From JACZUI01 sp965216725 (GTDB lineage: Bacteria > Actinomycetota > Acidimicrobiia > Spongiisociales > ZC4RG35), in NCBI GenBank assembly GCA_965216725.1, contig CBDCGI010000012.1, forward strand, positions 1 through 24,171: a stretch of 24,171 bases of DNA, read 5' to 3'. The notes beneath the pieces are model-generated. The model ran no database searches. It was not told the DNA's origin and saw nothing but the letters and a program-made list of their open reading frames with translations. A program made the translations under genes and the position numbers. Below, one piece after another: positions 1 through 7,241 of the stretch (its first letter is position 1; each line of letters begins with the position of its first letter).

Positions 1-2
1 TC

Positions 3-1175
3 AAGCCGGCAAAACTCAACCCGGGGACCTACACCAACATCAATGGGAACATTGCCCTTTCCTGGGGCCTCATCACGGCCGCGCACAAGGCCGGGCTCCC
101 CCTCTTCTATGGGACCTACCCCATCACACCTGCCTCGGACATCCTCCACGAGTTGTCGCGCAGAAAGAACTTCAACGTCCGGACATTCCAGCCGAAGACG
201 AGATCGCCGGTGTCGGAACTGCAATTGGAGCCGCATTTGCCGGCCACCTGGCGGTCACCGGATCTTCTGGCCCCGGGATCGCCCTCAAGAGCGAGGCTAT
301 CTCTTTGGCGTTCATGACCGAGCTTCCCCTGATAGTGGTGAACGTGCAGCGCGGTGGCCCTTCCACCGGCCTGCCCACCAAACCGGAGCAGTCGGACCTC
401 CTTTTCTCGCTGTACGGGCGGCACGGAGAGTCGCCACTTCCGGTGATAGCAGCGCGCGTCACCCTCCGATGCCTTCGAATGCGCGATAGAAGCCGCAAGG
501 ATCGCTTTGACGTACATGACTCCGGTGATCCTGCTCAGCGACAACTACATCGCCAATGGCTCCGAACCCTGGCTGCTCCCCGACATTGCCGCGATCCCGA
601 AGATCGACGTCGAATACGCCAAACACCCAAATGGCCCGGACGGGACATTCCTGCCTTACATGAGGGACGTCGATACGTTCGCCCGGCCCTGGGCGGTTCC
701 TGGAACGCCGGGGCTGGAACATCGAATCGGCGGTCTGGAGAAGGAAGCCATCACCGGCAATGTCTCATACGACCCGTCCAACCACCAGCTGATGACCGAC
801 ACCAGAGCGTGGAAGGTGGCCAACATCGCCAACGACATTCCCCCGCTCGCGGTGACCGGCGAAGAGGACGCCGACCTTCTCGTCCTCGGCTGGGGCTCCA
901 CGTTCGGGACTATCAGGGCCGCGGCTCGCCGCGCCCGCCTGGAGGGTCGCAAAGTCGCTGTTGCCCACCTCCGCTATCTCAACCCCATGCCGCGCAACGT
1001 GAGCGACGTCCTCCACGCCTACGACAAGATTCTGATCCCGGAGCTCAACACTGGCCAGCTGCTCAAGCTGATCCGCGCCGAGCACCTGATCGACGCCGTT
1101 GGCCTGAACAAAGTGGCCGGTGAGCCCTTCAAGGTTTCTGAAGTGACCGACAAGATCATGGAGATGACCAAGTGA
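3..1175 (+). CDS. korA: 2-oxoacid (2-oxoglutarate):ferredoxin oxidoreductase alpha subunit; 5'-partial, two frameshifts
   Basis: KorA pairs with KorB to oxidise 2-oxoglutarate (or a related 2-oxoacid) to the acyl-CoA with reduction of ferredoxin, in the cytoplasm. The gene enters the window already open. Reading position 3 in frame gives NGNIALSWGLITAAHKAG then FYGTYPITPASDIL, the pyrimidine-binding domain of KorA. At about 191 one G seems to be missing: the frame moves and continues with a GTAIGAAFAGHLAVTGSSGPG-like segment and NVQRGGPSTGLPTKPEQSD. At about 458 one extra G restores the first frame, which continues SPSDAFECAIEAARIA and IANGSEPWLLPD to TGA 1173-1175. About 390 residues of what is usually a ~600-residue fused gamma-alpha protein are visible. 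The stop overlaps the korB start by four bases (GTGA), so the pair is an operon. The shifts are real in this sequence, but they may be assembly errors. Family call is strong; substrate is inferred. Confidence 0.85.
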
Positions 1176-2212
1176 GCGCCCCCTCCTACACGCGCGCAGA
1201 CTTCCAGACCGACCAGGAAGTTCGGTGGTGCCCCGGATGCGGGGACTACACCATCCTCGCATCAGTGCAACAGTTCCTCGCCGGTCTCAATCGAAACCGG
1301 GAAGAGTTCGTCTTCATCTCCGGCATCGGCTGCTCATCGCGCTTTCCCTACTACATGAACACCTACGGAATGCACTCGATTCACGGTCGCGCCCCGGCGA
1401 TCGCTTCGGGCATCGCCACCACCCGACCTGATCTTTCGGTGTGGGTCATCACCGGCGATGGGGACGCACTGTCAATCGGTGGCAACCACCTCATCCACGC
1501 GTTACGACGAAACGTGAGCATCAAGATCATCCTGTTCAACAACCAGATCTATGGGCTCACCAAGGGTCAGTACTCACCCACATCCGAAGTCGGCAAGACC
1601 ACCAAATCGACACCGTTCGGCTCGGTCGACTACCCCTTCAACCCCCTCTCACTTGCTCTGGGTGCCGAAGCCACGTTCGTCGCCAGGACTCTGGACATGG
1701 ACCGGAAACACACTCAGGCCGTTCTCGAAGCGGCGTACGAGCACGAGGGTGCGGCATTCATCGAGATCTACCAGAACTGCAACGTGTTCAACGACAAGGC
1801 TTTCATCCAGATCACAGGAAAGGAAGAGCGAGTCCACAACCGAGTCGATCTCGAGGCCGGCAAGCCAATCGTCTTCGACGGAGGGTCCAAAGCGGTTGTG
1901 ATGCGCGGCGGCGAAGCCACAATCGTCGATTCCGCGTCGGTAGACCCCAAGGCAATCCTCGTCCACGACCCGACCCGGCCCAACCCGTCGATCGCCTACG
2001 CGTTGAGCCGTCTTTCGCACGGCCCTTACGGACCGACACCTCTGGGGATCTTCCGGAATGTGCAAAGACCAACCTACGACCGTGCGGTCAACGAACAGGT
2101 CACTGCAGCCACGGAGAAGCTCGGAGCCGGCGACGTCGAAAAGCTGATCGTCAGCCACGGCACATGGACGGTTTCCTCCGACGGGAGCGTGGGCAACGGA
2201 GCAGGGTCTTAG
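1172..2212 (+). CDS. korB: 2-oxoacid (2-oxoglutarate):ferredoxin oxidoreductase beta subunit
   Basis: This is the thiamine-diphosphate and Fe-S subunit that partners KorA. The 346-residue protein shows WCPGCG near the N terminus (C20, C23, iron-sulfur ligands) and GIGCSS near 51-56. The ThDP/Mg motif GDGDALSIGGNH starts at about 95 and continues to LFNNQIYGLTKGQYSPTS near 121-138. A further Cys lies in YQNCNVFND. Length and motif order match KorB. The GTG start at 1172 overlaps the korA stop (GTGA), and GGAG lies eight bases upstream, so translation is probably coupled. The enzyme would feed succinyl-CoA into central metabolism and supply reduced ferredoxin. The sequence cannot distinguish 2-oxoglutarate from other 2-oxoacids with certainty. 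Confidence 0.92.
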   Translation: MSAPSYTRADFQTDQEVRWCPGCGDYTILASVQQFLAGLNRNREEFVFISGIGCSSRFPYYMNTYGMHSIHGRAPAIASGIATTRPDLSVWVITGDGDALSIGGNHLIHALRRNVSIKIILFNNQIYGLTKGQYSPTSEVGKTTKSTPFGSVDYPFNPLSLALGAEATFVARTLDMDRKHTQAVLEAAYEHEGAAFIEIYQNCNVFNDKAFIQITGKEERVHNRVDLEAGKPIVFDGGSKAVVMRGGEATIVDSASVDPKAILVHDPTRPNPSIAYALSRLSHGPYGPTPLGIFRNVQRPTYDRAVNEQVTAATEKLGAGDVEKLIVSHGTWTVSSDGSVGNGAGS

Positions 2213-2398
2213 CCGCACGGCCCACTTCAGCCGGAAGTCAGCACCCCTCTGTCCCACGAGCAGGACTGCAAGAGTGGGTCGCGGCTCGAGACCGTCGATG
2301 CCCTCGGCTTGTAGCCGCTGATGAGCCTTTCTGAAGTCCTCGCGCTGGCGGCACCCGTTCACTGAAAACGTGTCACACCCGCCTTGTACCTTGCGGTT
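2213..2398. other. intergenic stretch between korB and the HNH fragment
   Basis: About 186 bases without a convincing gene. It holds a small hairpin (CGGCT-TGT-AGCCG near 2305-2317), which is weak as a terminator because no T run follows. The last 40 bases before the HNH fragment (GTGTCACACC, then a TTGTACC element) look like the upstream region of an actinobacterial gene, so the HNH fragment may have kept its own promoter. On the minus strand a short run reads AHQRLQAEGIDGLEPRP. It resembles a transposase helix-turn-helix only loosely, so I do not call a mobile element. Confidence 0.4.
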
Positions 2399-2932
2399 AT
2401 GGGAAAGGGAGAGACACGACAGGCGATGATGCCGATAATCATTCCCTGTCTGGAAGACCCGGCGTCGGCCTCCACGGACGAGAGGGACGAGCATCTGATG
2501 CTGGGCGAGAAACCTCACGTCAACGTCCACGTCGACCTCCAGGCGGTTGCCGGGCTGGGTGGTGGTCTCCATGAAACCGACGACGGCCATGTCCTCGATG
2601 TCGAGACGGTCAACCAGATCAATTGCGACGCCTCGATTTCCAGAATCGTATTCGGCCCGGATTGTGATGTTCTCGACGTCGGACGAAAGACTCGAGTAGT
2701 CCCAGCAGCGCTTCGCCGCGCCGTTGTCGCTCGCGACCGTCACTGCGTCATCCCCGACTGCACACGTCCAGCAAAATGGTCCGACGTCCACCATCGCGTC
2801 GCATGGGCACACGGCGGCGAAACCGAGATCAACAACCTGTGCCTACTCTGCCGCCACCACCACACCCTGGTTCATCTCGAGTTGGCGGAGCTCCCGAACC
2901 ATCAGGAGTTGGTCGCTCGACGACCTACCTAG
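2399..2932 (+). pseudogene. truncated DUF222 / 13E12-repeat-type HNH endonuclease remnant
   Basis: The HNH motif is clear in the C-terminal half: CVIPDCTRPAKWSDVHH, then HGGETEINNLCLLCRHHH, with the Cys pairs, the DVHH histidines and the Asn in place. Just before it comes CDASISRIVFGPDCDVLDVGR and VPAALRRAVVARD, the usual run-in to HNH in DUF222/13E12 proteins. Those proteins are usually 400 residues or more. Here only about 177 remain: the N-terminal DUF222 helical region is absent, and the normal tail after HHHTLVH is replaced by an unrelated ELAELPNHQ run ending in a stop. An internal deletion plus a late frameshift would explain this. The ATG at 2399 is chosen; a TTG at 2384 is in frame. 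Such genes are multicopy in actinobacteria and often decay. It sits in a convergent gap before the paa operon. Confidence 0.6.
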
Positions 2933-2956
2933 GGGTGGACTCTTCCCCACCACCCC
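2932..2956. terminator. hairpin between convergent genes, weak terminator candidate
   Basis: Arms GGGGTGG (2932-2938) and CCACCCC (2950-2956) form a 7-bp stem with an 11-base loop. It lies between the stop of the HNH remnant and the stop of the tetR gene, where a two-way terminator would be expected. Neither strand has a proper T run after the stem, so Rho-dependent termination is as likely. Confidence 0.3.
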
Positions 2957-2978
2957 GCACCCAGAAGGGCGTTGTTTC

Positions 2979-3554
2979 CTATCGCAGGCCAGCGATCGAG
3001 AACGCGGTCAGGTCCTCGATCAACTCACTTCTCGAGAGCCGCCCTCTCGGGTTGAACCAGCGTTCGACGGCGTTGAGCATGGACAGGATGAAGATCGACG
3101 CCGTCTTGACGTCAATGTCTTCCCGGAATGACCCATCGGCCACTCCGTCTGCGATGACCGACCGGAACGCCCCCTCATAGTGGTCGCGGGCGTCGAGTAT
3201 TTGAGACCGGTGGGCCTCATCGAGCATCCGCGCCTCGTTGAGGAAGGTCCGAGCGACATCGAGATTCTCGAGAACAACGCCAACATGCCCTGCTATGAGC
3301 GCTCCCAAACGATGGTCTGCGGTTCCGTCGGAATTCAGGGCCTCGGCCGCCGAAGCTTCAAAGAGCCTCGCTCCCTCCTCCACTACTTCCACCAGTAGAT
3401 CCTGTTTGGAATCGACGTGTGAGTAAAGAGATGACCCGAGAAGGCCGACCTCCCTTCCCAGATCGCGCATCGACGTACCGTGGTACCCCTTCTCCGCGAA
3501 CAGCTTGCCCGCAGCCGCCACCACGTCGGACCGAGTGTTCCTGGTGGCAACCAT
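2979..3554 (-). CDS. TetR-family regulator, probable repressor of the paa operon
   Basis: The 191-residue protein has an N-terminal helix-turn-helix: ATRNTRSDVVAAAGKLFAEKG, then GTSMRDLGREVGLLGSSLYSHVDSKQDLL (residues about 3-50). An all-helical ligand-binding domain follows, as in TetR proteins. The ATG at 3554 shares one base with the paaE stop (TGATG), so it is the last gene of the paa operon. A longer reading frame runs upstream, but that part overlaps paaE and is not TetR-like. PaaR-type TetR regulators in Thermus and some actinobacteria sense phenylacetyl-CoA and repress paa genes. The gene position and a matching dyad at 7141-7160 suggest the same role here. The ligand and target are inferred. 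Confidence 0.88.
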   Translation of the reverse strand: MVATRNTRSDVVAAAGKLFAEKGYHGTSMRDLGREVGLLGSSLYSHVDSKQDLLVEVVEEGARLFEASAAEALNSDGTADHRLGALIAGHVGVVLENLDVARTFLNEARMLDEAHRSQILDARDHYEGAFRSVIADGVADGSFREDIDVKTASIFILSMLNAVERWFNPRGRLSRSELIEDLTAFSIAGLR

Positions 3555-4627
3555 CAGCGATGGTCGTATCTGACGACGACCTTCTCCGTGAGGGGATGCG
3601 ATTGGCAGGTGAGCACATAGCCCGCCTCGACTTCTGAGTCGACAAGGGCATAGTTCTTGTCCATGGTCACCTCGCCCTCTTCGATGCGGCCTTTGCAGGT
3701 CGCGCACATTCCGCCTTTGCAAGAGAATGGGAGCTCGCTACGAACCCTGAGCGCTGCGTCGAGGATCGAAGATTCCGGAGTCATTCTGGTCTCGACGGCC
3801 CTTCCGTCGAGAATCACCGTCAGTTCAACCGACCCCTCCCCAGGCGGAGGCTCGGGTGGGAGTGACGACGGGTCCACCGGGCCCGCGAAGAACAACTCGT
3901 CGTGTATCACGTCCTCTGAGAAACCCATTTCGACAATGGCCTCCCGGGCAGACATGACGAGGTCGTAGGGCCCACACAAGTACCAACCGGTGACGGGCCT
4001 CGAGCCCATGAGCTGGCGGTAGATCAGCCTCAGCTTGTCAGCGTCGATCCTGCCCGCAAGCAGAGGGAGGTCCGAGCCTTCCCGACTGAGAATGTGGAAC
4101 AACTGGAGACGGTCGGGGTATCGGTCCTTCAGGCCCTCCAACTCGTCGAGAAACATGATGCTGGAACCGGTTCGGTTCCCGAAGACAACCGTCCACGACG
4201 ATCCAGGCTCCGACTCCAGCGTGGTCGACACCAGTGACAGGACCGGTGTGATCCCGGAGCCTGCCACCACGGCCACCCTATGGGCCGATGCTTGTGGATC
4301 GGGAGCGATTGTGAACTCCCCGATCGGCGGCATCACCTCGACGGTGTCACCGGCCTCCAGTGACTCAGTGGCGAATGTCGAGAACACTCCGCCATGAAGC
4401 CGCTTTATCCCAACGCGTAGCTTGCCGCTGTTTGCATTGGCGCAAATCGAGTAGGAGCGGCGCACATCGTCTCCATCGATTTCCCGGCGAAGCGTGACGT
4501 GCTGGCCCGGAAGGTATCGGAAACGGTTGCGCAGGTCCTCGGGGACGTCAAACGTGACCGAGACCGATTCGTCGGTGAGACGGGCGACTTCGATGACCTG
4601 TAACGGGTGGAAAACCACTTCGCTCAT
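3554..4627 (-). CDS. paaE: phenylacetyl-CoA 1,2-epoxidase, reductase subunit
   Basis: PaaE passes electrons from NAD(P)H through FAD and a 2Fe-2S cluster to the PaaA diiron oxygenase. The 357-residue protein has an FAD domain with RRSYS (56-60), and a nucleotide domain with AGSGITP (122-128) and CGPY (218-221). A C-terminal plant-type ferredoxin domain follows, with C303, C308, C311 and C341 in the CX4CX2CX29C spacing. This order (reductase first, ferredoxin last) and the length fit PaaE. The ATG at 4627 shares one base with the paaD stop (TGATG). The longer open frame upstream lies inside paaD and is not used. All four cluster cysteines are present, so the subunit should be active. Confidence 0.95.
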   Translation of the reverse strand: MSEVVFHPLQVIEVARLTDESVSVTFDVPEDLRNRFRYLPGQHVTLRREIDGDDVRRSYSICANANSGKLRVGIKRLHGGVFSTFATESLEAGDTVEVMPPIGEFTIAPDPQASAHRVAVVAGSGITPVLSLVSTTLESEPGSSWTVVFGNRTGSSIMFLDELEGLKDRYPDRLQLFHILSREGSDLPLLAGRIDADKLRLIYRQLMGSRPVTGWYLCGPYDLVMSAREAIVEMGFSEDVIHDELFFAGPVDPSSLPPEPPPGEGSVELTVILDGRAVETRMTPESSILDAALRVRSELPFSCKGGMCATCKGRIEEGEVTMDKNYALVDSEVEAGYVLTCQSHPLTEKVVVRYDHR

Positions 4628-5091
4628 CAATACCTCTTGAAGTAGTCGAAAGGCTCTCCACACGAAGAGCACACCATCAACGCCTTGCATGCTGTGGAGC
4701 CGAAGAGGCTCACCGTGGTCGGTGCGTCGGCCCGGCATGTGGGACACACGACCTCGTGAGCTGCGGTCGGAGGAGCGATACCAAACTCGTCGAGTTTCCG
4801 GCGGGCATCTTCCGACATCCAATCCGTGGTCCAAGCCGGGTTTTGCCGAACTACGACCTTGGCTTCAAACCCCTTGGCCTCCAAGGAATCGGTGATGTCG
4901 TTCTCGATCTGTCTCATGGCCGGACATCCGGAATAGGTGGGCGTGATGGTCACAACCACCGTCGCCCCCTCGACAGCCACCTCCCGAAGGACTCCCAACT
5001 CCGCAATGCTCAGGACAGGAATCTCCGGATCGACAATCGATTCAACGATCGACCGAGCCCGTTCGATATCGACCCCGACCAAGCTCACCAT
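4627..5091 (-). CDS. paaD: PaaD, DUF59/MIP18-type Fe-S maturation factor of the epoxidase
   Basis: PaaD is thought to deliver or mature the iron-sulfur cluster of the PaaE reductase; it is not a structural part of the oxygenase. From the chosen ATG the 154-residue protein shows VDPEIPVLSIAELGVLR (about 20-36) and TPTYSGCPAM with a conserved Cys at about 56, both typical of DUF59. A C-terminal zinc-ribbon-like CPTC...CSSC (about 116-144) is typical of PaaD. ATG 5091 overlaps the paaC stop by seven bases. An in-frame ATG at 5121 would add ten residues, and a GTG at 5088 would give a GTGA overlap. The exact start is therefore uncertain by a few codons. Confidence 0.92.
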   Translation of the reverse strand: MVSLVGVDIERARSIVESIVDPEIPVLSIAELGVLREVAVEGATVVVTITPTYSGCPAMRQIENDITDSLEAKGFEAKVVVRQNPAWTTDWMSEDARRKLDEFGIAPPTAAHEVVCPTCRADAPTTVSLFGSTACKALMVCSSCGEPFDYFKRY

Positions 5092-5843
5092 TTCAGCCCC
5101 GGATAGCTCCGCTGCATCCACTGCATTTCGGCGAGCACGAACCCGAGTTCCTCGGTGTGGAAGCCACTGCGCCCACCCGATCGCTGGTAGGAGTCGATGG
5201 GACGGCCGAGGGTCGCCTCCTCGATCATGGCGTCGACGCGACGCCGCCAGGCATCGCTGTATCTGACGGCATCCCCCTCGAATAACTCGCCGGTGAATCG
5301 CCAGAGACCGTCCAGCGCAGCCTGTGCCCGAGCATGAGATTCGTCGGTGCCGTCGCCAAGCCTCACCACCCAGCCGGACGAGTTTCGGAAGTGATACCGC
5401 GCCTCTTTGACTCCCCTGGCGGCGATGCCGGCAAGTCTCTCGTCGTTACCTTGAGCGAGGTCGGCCCAGAGTTCGAGCTGATAGGCGTCGAAGAGGAACT
5501 GACGAATCATGGTGTGCGCGAAATCGCCGTTGGGTTGTTCGACCAAGAGCAGGTTCATGTATTCCCGCTCGTTGCGTCCCATTGCAAGATCGTCTTCAGT
5601 TCGTCCCTTCGCTTCCACCTCCCCCGCGTAGGTGTAAAGGGCGCGGGCGATGCCGAGATGATCGAGGGCGGTGTTTCCGATGGCGATATCGGTCTCGAGG
5701 TCGGGTGCCCACGAAATCAACTCGCCGAGCCGCTGGGCGATGACCATGTTGTCGTCGGCATGAGCCAGCAGGAAGGTGAACTTGTCCCCGAGATCGGGCG
5801 GGGGCGTCCCCTGCGGCGCGCCGGCAACGATGGCTTCAGTCAC
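5085..5843 (-). CDS. paaC: phenylacetyl-CoA 1,2-epoxidase, structural subunit PaaC
   Basis: PaaC is the ferritin-fold partner of PaaA. It stabilises the oxygenase but has lost the diiron site. The 252 residues match the family length and contain HADDNMVIAQRLGELISWAP, then DIAIGNTALDHLGIAR and GDFAHTMIRQFLFDAYQ. The later KEARYHFRNSSGWVVRLGDGT run is also characteristic. The C terminus keeps RSGFHTEELGFVLAEMQ. It overlaps paaB by four bases (ATGA) and paaD by seven, in keeping with translational coupling of stoichiometric subunits. Nothing unusual was seen. Confidence 0.95.
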   Translation of the reverse strand: MTEAIVAGAPQGTPPPDLGDKFTFLLAHADDNMVIAQRLGELISWAPDLETDIAIGNTALDHLGIARALYTYAGEVEAKGRTEDDLAMGRNEREYMNLLLVEQPNGDFAHTMIRQFLFDAYQLELWADLAQGNDERLAGIAARGVKEARYHFRNSSGWVVRLGDGTDESHARAQAALDGLWRFTGELFEGDAVRYSDAWRRRVDAMIEEATLGRPIDSYQRSGGRSGFHTEELGFVLAEMQWMQRSYPGLKW

Positions 5844-6184
5844 ATCTGCCCCACTTCTTCGGGGATTTCGTAGGTAGTCGCGTGGCGGTAGACCTTCTCG
5901 TTGGCTTCGACATAGTCGAGAGCGTCCTCAGGCTCGAATGAGGCGATCTCCGAGCTGGGCACCACCCACAGGCTCACACCTTCCCCTCGCCGTGTGTAGA
6001 CGTCGCGGGCGTTCTGCAAGGCCGTCTCTGCATCCGGGGCGTGCAGGCTCCCGATATGCACATGAGAGATCCCACGGCGAGCCCTTACAAAGACCTCCCA
6101 CATCGGCCATTCCTCGCCTGCGATTTCCGTGGACTCGGCAATCTCTGCACTCTCACCCGGTGCAACTGGTACGTCGTAGGTCAT
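5840..6184 (-). CDS. paaB: phenylacetyl-CoA 1,2-epoxidase subunit PaaB
   Basis: PaaB is the small bridging subunit of the PaaABC(E) complex. The 114-residue product carries WPMWEVFVRARRGISHVHIGSL and DAETALQNARDVYTRRGEG, then LWVVPSSEIASF, the signature of the family. ATG 6184 is preferred over a longer frame (to 6262). GAGGAG sits just upstream as a strong ribosome site, and the longer version would begin with a low-complexity Pro/Arg run inside paaA. The N-terminal 20 residues before WEVF are acidic and longer than in E. coli PaaB. The spacing from paaA is 13 bases, and the stop overlaps paaC by four. Confidence 0.94.
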   Translation of the reverse strand: MTYDVPVAPGESAEIAESTEIAGEEWPMWEVFVRARRGISHVHIGSLHAPDAETALQNARDVYTRRGEGVSLWVVPSSEIASFEPEDALDYVEANEKVYRHATTYEIPEEVGQM

Positions 6185-6197
6185 CTCGAGCTCCTCC

Positions 6198-7127
6198 TCA
6201 GGCCGCTGATTTCTCGGCCCTCTTGGCCGCGTAGGCGGTGGCGGCCTCACGGACCCAAGCACCGCCCTCCCAGGCTTTCACCTTGTGATCGATACGGTCT
6301 CGATTCATTGGGCCGTTCCCCTTCACCACGGTCCAGAACTCGTCCCAGTCGATCTCACCGAAGTCGAAGTGGCCGCGTTCGTCATTCCACCTCAGCTCGG
6401 GATCGGGAATCTCCAAACCGAGGTAGTTGGCCTGGGGAACGGTCATATCGACAAACTGTTGGCGAAGGTCGTCATTGGACACACGCTTGATCTTCCACGC
6501 CATTGATTGCTCGGTGTGCGGGGAGTCGGAATCATGGGGGCCGAACATCATCAGGGACGGCCACCACCATCGGTTCAATGCGTCCTGGGCCATCGCTTTT
6601 TGCGTCTCGCTTCCCTGGCAGAGCCGGATCAGCAACTCGTAACCCTGCCGCTGGTGAAACGACTCTTCCTTGCAGATCCGAACCATCGCCCGGGAATAAG
6701 GGCCATAGCTGCAACGGGTGAGCATCACCTGGTTGGTGATAGCGGCGCCGTCGACCAACCAGCCGATCGCACCGATGTCTGCCCAGGTCAGCGTGGGGTA
6801 GTTGAAGATCGATGAGTACTTGTGCTTGCCCTGATGAAGCAGCTCCTGAAGCTCGTTTCGTCTCACGCCCAGGGTCTCGGCCGCCGAATACAAGTAGAGG
6901 CCGTGGCCCGCTTCGTCCTGAACCTTGGCGATCAGGATCGCCTTGCGGTGGAGGGAGGGGGCACGCGTGATCCAGTTCCCCTCCGGCTGCATTCCGATCA
7001 CCTCGGAGTGGGCATGTTGTGCGATCTGACGGATCAGGGTCTTCCGGTAGCCCTCGGGCATCCAGTCGGTGGGCTCGATCTTGTCGTCGGCGTCGATGAT
7101 GGCGTCGAAACGTTCCTGGGAGGTCAT
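6198..7127 (-). CDS. paaA: phenylacetyl-CoA 1,2-epoxidase, catalytic diiron subunit
   Basis: PaaA epoxidises the ring of phenylacetyl-CoA with O2, the committed step of aerobic phenylacetate breakdown. The 309-residue protein equals the E. coli length. Diiron ligands are visible in KVQDEAGHGLYLY and in CKEESFHQRQG, the two ExxH motifs. RAPSLHRKAILIAKVQDE and GAIGWLVDGAAITNQVMLTRCSYGPYSRAM are family hallmarks. ATG 7127 begins the operon. No ribosome site precedes it, and the predicted transcription start falls on the ATG, so the mRNA may be leaderless. No paaG, paaZ, paaJ, paaH or paaK is in the window, so the rest of the pathway must lie elsewhere. Confidence 0.96.
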   Translation of the reverse strand: MTSQERFDAIIDADDKIEPTDWMPEGYRKTLIRQIAQHAHSEVIGMQPEGNWITRAPSLHRKAILIAKVQDEAGHGLYLYSAAETLGVRRNELQELLHQGKHKYSSIFNYPTLTWADIGAIGWLVDGAAITNQVMLTRCSYGPYSRAMVRICKEESFHQRQGYELLIRLCQGSETQKAMAQDALNRWWWPSLMMFGPHDSDSPHTEQSMAWKIKRVSNDDLRQQFVDMTVPQANYLGLEIPDPELRWNDERGHFDFGEIDWDEFWTVVKGNGPMNRDRIDHKVKAWEGGAWVREAATAYAAKRAEKSAA

Positions 7128-7133
7128 GAACCA

Positions 7134-7163
7134 AGGATAGACGAACGAACGTTTGTTTGTCGA
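7134..7163 (-). promoter_or_regulatory. predicted paaA promoter (leaderless)
   Basis: On the minus strand, TCGACA (7163-7158, five of six matches to TTGACA), an 18-base spacer, then TATCCT (7139-7134, four of six matches to TATAAT). A start seven bases downstream of the -10 would be 7127, the A of the paaA ATG. This fits the missing ribosome site. Leaderless mRNAs are common in actinobacteria. Prediction from sequence only. Confidence 0.5.
7141..7160. promoter_or_regulatory. 20-bp dyad, likely operator of the paa TetR regulator
   Basis: acgaacgaacgtttgtttgt fits the symmetric pattern ACNAACNAACGTTNGTTNGT with a perfect central AACGTT. It lies almost wholly within the -35/-10 spacer of the predicted paaA promoter. 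TetR regulators of paa genes bind sites of the CNAACG...CGTTNG kind (recalled from Thermus PaaR), which this resembles. The tetR gene at the end of the same operon is the natural candidate to bind it. Confidence 0.6.
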
Positions 7164-7241
7164 GGAGCAGGATCCCTGTAGCCAGTGCCGAGGGTGTGAC
7201 TCACCTCTTGTGGGTCAGGGCCAACGGCGCTGCCGGATGAT

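Noticed and set aside
185..461. Programmed frameshifting in korA
   Set aside because: No slippery heptamer, downstream pseudoknot or internal stop is seen at either site, and two opposite shifts would be needed.
1649..2812. 387-codon open frame on the minus strand, opposite korB and the HNH fragment
   Set aside because: It is antisense to two sequences with clear protein motifs on the plus strand. Only a short AHQRLQAEGIDGLEPRP run in the gap looks protein-like, and no transposase motif or terminal repeat supports it.
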